This document shows, piece by piece, positions 28,910-33,730 of a stretch of DNA of 33,730 nucleotides; positions within the stretch are counted from its first letter, which is position 1; each line of letters starts with the position of its first letter. Source of the DNA: a virus; the IMG/VR virus record IMGVR_UViG_3300035703_000280, positions 1 through 33,730 of that record; one strand, given 5' to 3'. A program made the position numbers and the translations under genes. The notes below the pieces were generated by a model, which saw only the letters and a program-made list of their open reading frames with translations, searched no databases and was not told where the DNA came from.

Positions 28910-30900
28910 GTCTACTTGACCAACTTAGAGATAGAATCGCAAGTGCAGTTGCACCGCGAAGAAACGACAGACCGTATATTCGGTCGGGTGGCTCTCGTAA
29001 TATCGGTGCGACTCAAGTCGGTAATGAGTTAAGCGCCTCGCTTCGAGGCACGGTCTTTGCTTGTTTGCAGCATAGAGCGAATGCTTTGAGCGGTATCAAG
29101 TTCGATGCATACAAAGAGCAAAACTGGGAAAAAGAGGAACTCGGACGCGGTCACTGGACAAACGAGCTTTTAAGCAATCCGAATCCGTACTTCACGCGCT
29201 CTCAAGTCTTTGGATATATTGAAAACTGGCTTAGTATCAATGGCAATGCGTTTATATGGACTCCGACAAATGGCTACCGCGTGCCCTTGCAAATGTGGGT
29301 ACTTAATCCTACAAGGATGCGAGTCATTAAAGGCGAGAATAACTTCATTGATGGGTATGTCTATCAGTCAGCGCAAGAAGGCAATATAGCCATACCGGAA
29401 AAAGAGGTTATACACCTTGCTAAGCTACACCCCGCCTCGCGTCCCGAAGAAATAATCGGAATGAATATCTTTGGTGTTGGTCTTGTTTCAGCCGCTTTGG
29501 AATATGCGAATATCGACCGCGAGGTTAGTGCTTACCTTGCACGCCTCTTTGCGAATAATACAGTCCCGCCGCTTATTGCAAAGTTCCCCGAAAGGTTCGA
29601 CCAAGACGAATGGCAAAAGCTAAAAAGCGCATGGAATGAAGAACTACCAGACTACAAGCTCCGAGCTTTGCTTGGAGGTGGAATGCAATTAGAACTCCCG
29701 CCAAAAGGCGAGCTTGCAGTTAGCTATGACGCGGTTAGCCGAGATACACGCGCTCAAATCGCTCAAGTCTTCGGCGTGCCTCCCGGAATGCTTGATGGAT
29801 CATTCCAAAACAGAGCGACTGCAGAGGTTCAGTTTGCAATTTTTAGACAAAACACGATAGACCCCGAAGCTTTGTACATTGCTGAAGAGTTTACTCGCCA
29901 TTTTAGACGATGGGAAGAGGATGTACTCATCCAAGCACAACCGTATGAATATGCAGATCCCGACGCTGATTTGAGACAAGAAGAGTTCGAGCTTAAATGG
30001 GGAATCAAGACAATCAACGATGCAAGAGGCGAGCGCGGATATGATCCGATACCAAATGGAGATACGCCGCTTATTGCTAATGGTTTTGTCCCGCTTAACA
30101 TGGCCGTAAACCCCGCTCCCGCGCCCTTCATGCCACGAAATGCAGAGACGCGAAGCCTAACAGCCAAGCGGGCTAAATTGCCTCTCATAACAGCCGAATA
30201 CAAAGACTATTTCTGGAGGCAATTCGATGGCATTACCGAGACTAATAGCGAGCGCTTTGATAGTGTAGTTAAGATGATCATTGCACAAGTCAAAGAGCAA
30301 GTATTCCAATTAGCAGATGAAGGGATATTGACTCTTGAAAGTGTAGAAATATCTGACAAAGACTTTGAAAAATACGATGAGATTATTGCAAAAGCTTGCG
30401 ATAAAGTCACTCAGCAATTGTTGCAAGAGCTTTCAATTGGCGAGTCTGATTTAACAGGCGTCGTAGGTCAACAAATCAAGCAAATGGTTGCAGACTCAAG
30501 CGCTCAAATCCGAGATTCAATTGGAATAATCAAAGAAGAAGTCGAAAAGACGCTTGTAGATAATGCAGATAAGACAAGCGAAGAGCTTAATAAGATACTA
30601 ACTGACAAATTCGATAGCCTTTCAACAAGCAGAGCAAAAGCGATTGCAAATACAACAAGCGCAAATGTTACAAGCGGAATGCAATATGCAGTCTACAAAG
30701 ATCAAGGCTTTGATATGATGTGGCTTACACAAAGAGACGGCCGTGTAAGACCTGCTCATCAATCAATGGAAGGTCAAAAGCAAGGCGCGGATGGATATTT
30801 TACCGTAGCAGGTGAGAAAACTACACGCCCGCTAGGTCCGGGCTTATCGGCTGGAAATTCAGTCAACTGCAGATGCCAATTATTCCCAGTGGAAGCCTAA
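28906..30900 (+). CDS. Portal protein fused to a MuF-type head morphogenesis domain
   Basis: 664 residues. Residues 1-400 are an HK97-type portal: SASLRGTVFACLQHRANALS, VPLQMWVLNPTRMRVIKG, then FGVPPGMLDGSFQNRATAEV and FAIFRQNTIDPEALYIAEEF. After a helical linker (about 425-560), residues 565-664 resemble the Mu gpF minor head domain: RAKAIANTTSANVTSGMQYA, MWLTQRDGRVRPAHQSMEGQ, and the final NCRCQLFPVEA. Portal and MuF proteins are usually two genes, and their fusion here gives the portal an internal minor-capsid tail. ATGA-coupled to terL and one-base overlap with the protease gene. Confidence 0.88.
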   Translation: MSLLDQLRDRIASAVAPRRNDRPYIRSGGSRNIGATQVGNELSASLRGTVFACLQHRANALSGIKFDAYKEQNWEKEELGRGHWTNELLSNPNPYFTRSQVFGYIENWLSINGNAFIWTPTNGYRVPLQMWVLNPTRMRVIKGENNFIDGYVYQSAQEGNIAIPEKEVIHLAKLHPASRPEEIIGMNIFGVGLVSAALEYANIDREVSAYLARLFANNTVPPLIAKFPERFDQDEWQKLKSAWNEELPDYKLRALLGGGMQLELPPKGELAVSYDAVSRDTRAQIAQVFGVPPGMLDGSFQNRATAEVQFAIFRQNTIDPEALYIAEEFTRHFRRWEEDVLIQAQPYEYADPDADLRQEEFELKWGIKTINDARGERGYDPIPNGDTPLIANGFVPLNMAVNPAPAPFMPRNAETRSLTAKRAKLPLITAEYKDYFWRQFDGITETNSERFDSVVKMIIAQVKEQVFQLADEGILTLESVEISDKDFEKYDEIIAKACDKVTQQLLQELSIGESDLTGVVGQQIKQMVADSSAQIRDSIGIIKEEVEKTLVDNADKTSEELNKILTDKFDSLSTSRAKAIANTTSANVTSGMQYAVYKDQGFDMMWLTQRDGRVRPAHQSMEGQKQGADGYFTVAGEKTTRPLGPGLSAGNSVNCRCQLFPVEA

Positions 30901-32201
30901 TGAGCTACAAGCCAAATAAAGGAATGCAAGAAGAAGCCGAGCGAGCTATTCGGTGGGTCGAAGAAGGCCGCGATGGTGGTACTCGCATAGGTAAAATCAG
31001 AGCGCGTCAAATTGCACGCGGTGAGAATCTAAGCGAGGATACTGTTAAGCGTATGTATTCTTTTTTCTCAAGGCAAGAAGGCGTAAAAGATGCTGAAGGA
31101 TTCGAGCCTGGTGAGGATGGATACCCATCACCCGGACGCGTTGCATGGGGCTTGTGGGGTGGTGACCCTGGATATAGTTGGTCAAAGAACATAGTAGAGC
31201 AATTAAAAAATAGAGGTTTTAATATGAATTTAATAACACGCGAGCTGAACCTACAACTTAGGGACGGCTACGAAATGGAGGAAGGCTACGAAGAGAAAGA
31301 GAATGATCTCTATACCTTCGTAGTTTCAACTCCCGAAGTTGACCGCTATGGGACTATCATAGTTCCAAGCGGTATAGACTATACAGCATATCTAAATAAT
31401 CCCATAGTCTTAGCTCAGCATGACTCGGACAAGTGGCCTATCGGTCGCTGTTTGGGTTTTGCAATGAATGGCGAAAACCTAGAAGCGACAATTCAAATTG
31501 AGTGTATTACCGAAGAGGGCAAGAAACTCAATAAGTTAATCAATGCAGGTTTTGTTAAGGCCGTATCAGTTGGTATCATTCCAAATGAATACGAAGAGCA
31601 AACAATCGACGGGCAAAAAGTGACTGTTTACACAAAGTCCGAGCTTGTAGAATTTAGTGTCGTATCAGTTCCTGCAAATCGCCAAGCCTTGCTTAAGAAA
31701 TCAATCAAGACTTTACTCCAAGATTCAATTCAAAAATACAAAAAGGAAAGTAGAATGTTAACCCCAGAGATCGAAGCCAAGATCAAAGACGAGCTTCTTC
31801 CTGCAATCAAAGAAGCGTTTGTCAATGAGGTAATCAATCTCGGCTTTTCACCTGAAGAAGCCGAAGCATCCGTAAACGCTTTTATTACTGCAGGCGCTCC
31901 TCCTATGCTTGCAGTTTTGCAAGGCGAAGCAGAACCCGAAGTAGCCGAAGAACCAGCCGCCGCCGAGCCCCCAGTAGAAGTGGTAGCTGAAGAGCCAGTA
32001 GCAGCGGGATTCCAAGCGCCTGAAACTCGGGTCGGTAAGAAAATTGCAGCTTCTACACAAGCGCAAATCAATGAAGGTATGGATATGATTCAAAACGGTT
32101 ACAAGATTATCAAATCTGCAGTAGCCGGCGAAGCAGGCCGTTCAATTACTTTGAATATGCCGAAGAAACTCAACACAGACGAATTACTCAATTTAATCTA
32201 A
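30900..32201 (+). CDS. HK97-type prohead protease with N-terminal accessory and C-terminal scaffold regions
   Basis: 433 residues from ATG 30900, which overlaps the portal stop. Residues 1-105 are a separate domain (RARQIARGENLSEDTVKRMY; GYPSPGRVAWGLWGGDPGYS) that I recall in phage head-maturation proteins. Residues 109-275 are the S78/HK97 protease: STPEVDRYGTIIVPSGI, NPIVLAQHDSDKWPIGRC with the catalytic His, and KAVSVGIIPNEYE with the nucleophile Ser in VSVG. Then comes LVEFSVVSVPANRQAL. Residues 286-433 are acidic and helical like a scaffold. Possible internal starts are ATG 31224 (AGAGG upstream) and ATG 31755 (AAGGA upstream). Confidence 0.85.
   Translation: MSYKPNKGMQEEAERAIRWVEEGRDGGTRIGKIRARQIARGENLSEDTVKRMYSFFSRQEGVKDAEGFEPGEDGYPSPGRVAWGLWGGDPGYSWSKNIVEQLKNRGFNMNLITRELNLQLRDGYEMEEGYEEKENDLYTFVVSTPEVDRYGTIIVPSGIDYTAYLNNPIVLAQHDSDKWPIGRCLGFAMNGENLEATIQIECITEEGKKLNKLINAGFVKAVSVGIIPNEYEEQTIDGQKVTVYTKSELVEFSVVSVPANRQALLKKSIKTLLQDSIQKYKKESRMLTPEIEAKIKDELLPAIKEAFVNEVINLGFSPEEAEASVNAFITAGAPPMLAVLQGEAEPEVAEEPAAAEPPVEVVAEEPVAAGFQAPETRVGKKIAASTQAQINEGMDMIQNGYKIIKSAVAGEAGRSITLNMPKKLNTDELLNLI
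31755..32201 (+). CDS. Nested in-frame scaffold protein (internal start)
   Basis: 148 residues if translation begins at ATG 31755, seven bases after AAGGA (31743-31747). It has the same frame and end as the protease ORF, like lambda Nu3 within gene C. The product would be MLTPEIEAKIKDELLPAIKE, an Ala/Glu/Pro/Val-rich middle, and a basic end (ITLNMPKKLNTDELLNLI). This composition is typical of scaffolds that interact with the capsid and leave before DNA entry. Whether it is made separately cannot be proven from sequence. Confidence 0.5.
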   Translation: MLTPEIEAKIKDELLPAIKEAFVNEVINLGFSPEEAEASVNAFITAGAPPMLAVLQGEAEPEVAEEPAAAEPPVEVVAEEPVAAGFQAPETRVGKKIAASTQAQINEGMDMIQNGYKIIKSAVAGEAGRSITLNMPKKLNTDELLNLI

Positions 32202-32213
32202 GGATATTGCATA

Positions 32214-33398
32214 ATGGAAAACATTATCGTAACAAAAGACCAACTGAAAGAAGTTGTTGACCGCAAAGTAGCCGATCAACTTCGTACACAAAAGCCAACA
32301 AATAACAATGGCTTCGTATCAATTAAAGCAGATCATGATGCACGCCGCGATCAAGCTCGCGTCGTAGCTGATTACATTCTTGCAGTTCACAAAGGACGCG
32401 ACGGCGTTGCAGATGAAATCGCACGCAAAGCAAATGAGAAGTACTTGACAAGAGCAAACTTCAACACAGGCACAACTGCACAAGGCGGCGCGGCCGTTCC
32501 TCAGTTTTGGGTAGAGGAAATCATGTCTTTTGCAGATCAGTACGGATATGCAAGAGCTCTCGCGAAGATCTATCCAATGAGAGGCAAGACAGAAAACCTC
32601 GTAAGCTCTGGCGCGTTCACTGGCGCGGTAGTTGCTGAAGGTTCTGGTTTGACTTTGACTGACTCAGCAAACTTCTTTACAGCTACAGCAATGACAGCTC
32701 GCAAAGTAGTTGCAGGTGCTATCGTTTCTGAAGAGCAATTGCAAGATGCTACTCCTGCATTCTTGGATTATGTAGTTAATGGTTTGGGTCGCGCTCTTGC
32801 TGAAACAGAAGACAAGCAGTTTTTCAATGGCGATGGTAATGCACCTAACTTTACAGGCTTGCTCAACGCCGCTTCAACTACAGTAGTTCGCCAAGGTGGT
32901 GCAAATAACTCTGGTAAGGATACATTCGGCGAGATTTCTTGGACTGACCTTTGGAACTTGCGCCTCGGTGTAAATTCTGGCGTTGGTGCAAACGGTGTAT
33001 TCGTAGTGCCTCAGTCAGTATTCGGATTCTTGATGAAAGAAACAGCAGGCTCACGCCCTGTTTATGATCAAGTACGCCCTATCGAAATTACATCCATTGG
33101 CTTAACAGCTCTTGCAGGTAATTCATACTTCACTCCAACAGGCCGCCCGATGCACGTCGTACCAGATGCACTCTTCCCAACAAGTGCAGCGAATACAGCA
33201 TCTGCAGTATATTGTGACTTTAACCAGTTTACAGTAATGGGTATCCGCGAGGATGTAACAGTTAACGAATACAAAGAGTATTTCGGCGCGACTGGTTTGG
33301 GTGGTACTCATCAAAAAGGTATCGAAGTAGTTGAGCGCGTTGCATTCGCATTCCCTGCTCCATCTGCAATCGGTGTTCTTAAAACTTCAACAACCTAA
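32214..33398 (+). CDS. Major capsid protein, HK97 fold
   Basis: 394 residues. Residues 1-80 are a charged helical N-terminal part like the HK97 delta domain. The mature protein might start near residue 78 (TRANFNTGTTAQGGAAVPQF), where the conserved GGxxVP motif begins. The mid part (ARALAKIYPMRGKTENLVSS; KVVAGAIVSEEQLQDATPAF; EDKQFFNGDGNAPNFTGLLN) and the end (DFNQFTVMGIREDVTVNEYK) are those of HK97 gp5-type capsids. It follows the protease/scaffold gene by 12 bases. The palindrome CCTAATTAGG spans its stop and the next ribosome site. Confidence 0.93.
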   Translation: MENIIVTKDQLKEVVDRKVADQLRTQKPTNNNGFVSIKADHDARRDQARVVADYILAVHKGRDGVADEIARKANEKYLTRANFNTGTTAQGGAAVPQFWVEEIMSFADQYGYARALAKIYPMRGKTENLVSSGAFTGAVVAEGSGLTLTDSANFFTATAMTARKVVAGAIVSEEQLQDATPAFLDYVVNGLGRALAETEDKQFFNGDGNAPNFTGLLNAASTTVVRQGGANNSGKDTFGEISWTDLWNLRLGVNSGVGANGVFVVPQSVFGFLMKETAGSRPVYDQVRPIEITSIGLTALAGNSYFTPTGRPMHVVPDALFPTSAANTASAVYCDFNQFTVMGIREDVTVNEYKEYFGATGLGGTHQKGIEVVERVAFAFPAPSAIGVLKTSTT

Positions 33399-33409
33399 TT
33401 AGGTGATTT

Positions 33410-33568
33410 ATGCTCGTAGATGTAATTCTAATCGAGCCGTATAAAGGCGTATCGGCAGGGTATGAGACTTCTCTCCCTGCCGAGATTGCCGAGGCTCTTA
33501 TTAAACAAGGCAAGGCGAAGGATGCAAAGCCAGCGCCGAAAGTAGAAACAAAGAAATCAGGTAAATAA
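33410..33568 (+). CDS. Small protein after the capsid gene
   Basis: 52 residues from ATG 33410, with AGG (33401-33403) six bases upstream. Start MLVDVILIEPYKGVSAGYET, then a helix (LPAEIAEALIKQGKAKDAKP) and a Lys-rich end (KVETKKSGK). Small proteins of this look (IEPYxG then AEALIxxGxA) often follow capsid genes and are annotated as hypothetical or head-related. No enzyme motif is present. Followed by two bases and the connector gene. Confidence 0.6.
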   Translation: MLVDVILIEPYKGVSAGYETSLPAEIAEALIKQGKAKDAKPAPKVETKKSGK

Positions 33569-33570
33569 CC

Positions 33571-33730
33571 ATGCCATATACAAGCGCAAATCCGAGGGCG
33601 TTCAATGCTCTCATGACCTTTCTTAATTTGGAAGTTAATGGCGATCCGACCTCCGAGGATACGGCGCTGTATACTTGGTTTGATGACCTTATTACAACTT
33701 GCTATGTAGAGGCTGAAGGCTATTGCGGTC
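33571..33730 (+). CDS. Probable head-tail connector protein, 3' partial
   Basis: The visible 53 residues start MPYTSANPRAFNALMTFLNL and continue TALYTWFDDLITTCYVEAEG, cut by the window end. A helical N-terminus after a capsid gene, with the residues FDDLITTCYVEAEGYC, resembles the gp6-type adaptor (neck) proteins that bind the portal after packaging. The start at ATG 33571 has no strong ribosome site. The identification relies on position and on this short pattern only. Confidence 0.55.
   Translation, partial: MPYTSANPRAFNALMTFLNLEVNGDPTSEDTALYTWFDDLITTCYVEAEGYCG

Noticed and set aside
33394-33403. Palindrome CCTAATTAGG after the capsid gene as an operator
   Set aside because: It is a single short palindrome that coincides with the stop codon and ribosome site; chance is a sufficient explanation.
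1-33730. CRISPR array, insertion sequence, integrase or attachment sites
   Set aside because: No regularly spaced repeats, transposase, or recombinase catalytic domain were found; the direct repeats present are the iterons, gene junctions, fibre units and tRNA-like ends described above.

Overview
This window is a contiguous piece of a tailed double-stranded DNA phage genome with siphovirus-type (long, non-contractile tail) architecture. Every gene I can support is on the + strand. The host is probably in or near Bacteroidota. That inference rests on the VirE_N/PriCT_2/VirE primase-helicase, a DUF3127-type SSB-like protein, several short proteins of a type I associate with Bacteroidota phages, and one good match to the Bacteroidota TAnnTTTG promoter element. 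Many genes nevertheless have good Shine-Dalgarno sites. No integrase, repressor or excision system is visible, so a lytic lifestyle is likely but unproven. The window starts and ends inside genes. The major tail protein and most head-tail connector genes would lie in the missing segment.

Layout. (1) 1-8405, tail: a tail assembly chaperone pair joined by a probable programmed frameshift, the tape measure protein, four unassigned tail/baseplate genes, and a small ORF. Two of the four tail genes are tandem paralogues. (2) 8406-8881, boundary: a strong stem-loop terminator, one doubtful small ORF, and a promoter that starts the early region. (3) 8882-13315, early/recombination: three tiny ORFs, an excisionase-type HTH protein, a Sak4-like ATPase, a run of small genes joined by a repeated start/stop junction, a PD-(D/E)XK nuclease, and an HTH protein. 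(4) 13312-18983, replication: an RHH-like protein, two stand-alone DnaA domain IV-like proteins, the VirE-type primase-helicase, an iteron-rich AT-rich region that may be the origin, an SF2 helicase, and a VRR-NUC nuclease. (5) 18997-22037, accessory: two oversized tRNA-like sequences flanking a Tad1-type anti-defence gene, then a SAM methyltransferase, an SSB-like protein, and two glycosyltransferases (GT25 and a beta-4-galactosyltransferase-like GT7). (6) 22049-23404, lysis: a holin-like gene overlapped by a secreted amidase/CHAP-type endolysin, a UUCG-loop terminator, and two membrane proteins. (7) 23401-26982, receptor-binding/fibre genes and a calcineurin-like phosphoesterase. (8) 26979-33730, packaging and head: small and large terminase, a portal-MuF fusion, an HK97-type protease with a nested scaffold-like reading frame, the HK97-fold major capsid protein, and the first connector genes.

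The most interesting points are the Tad1 candidate between two abnormal tRNA-like elements, the origin candidate beside DnaA domain IV-like proteins, a shared N-terminal motif in three consecutive replication genes, the repeated gene junction in the early region, and the chaperone frameshift. Functions are assigned by reading motifs by eye. No database search was possible.
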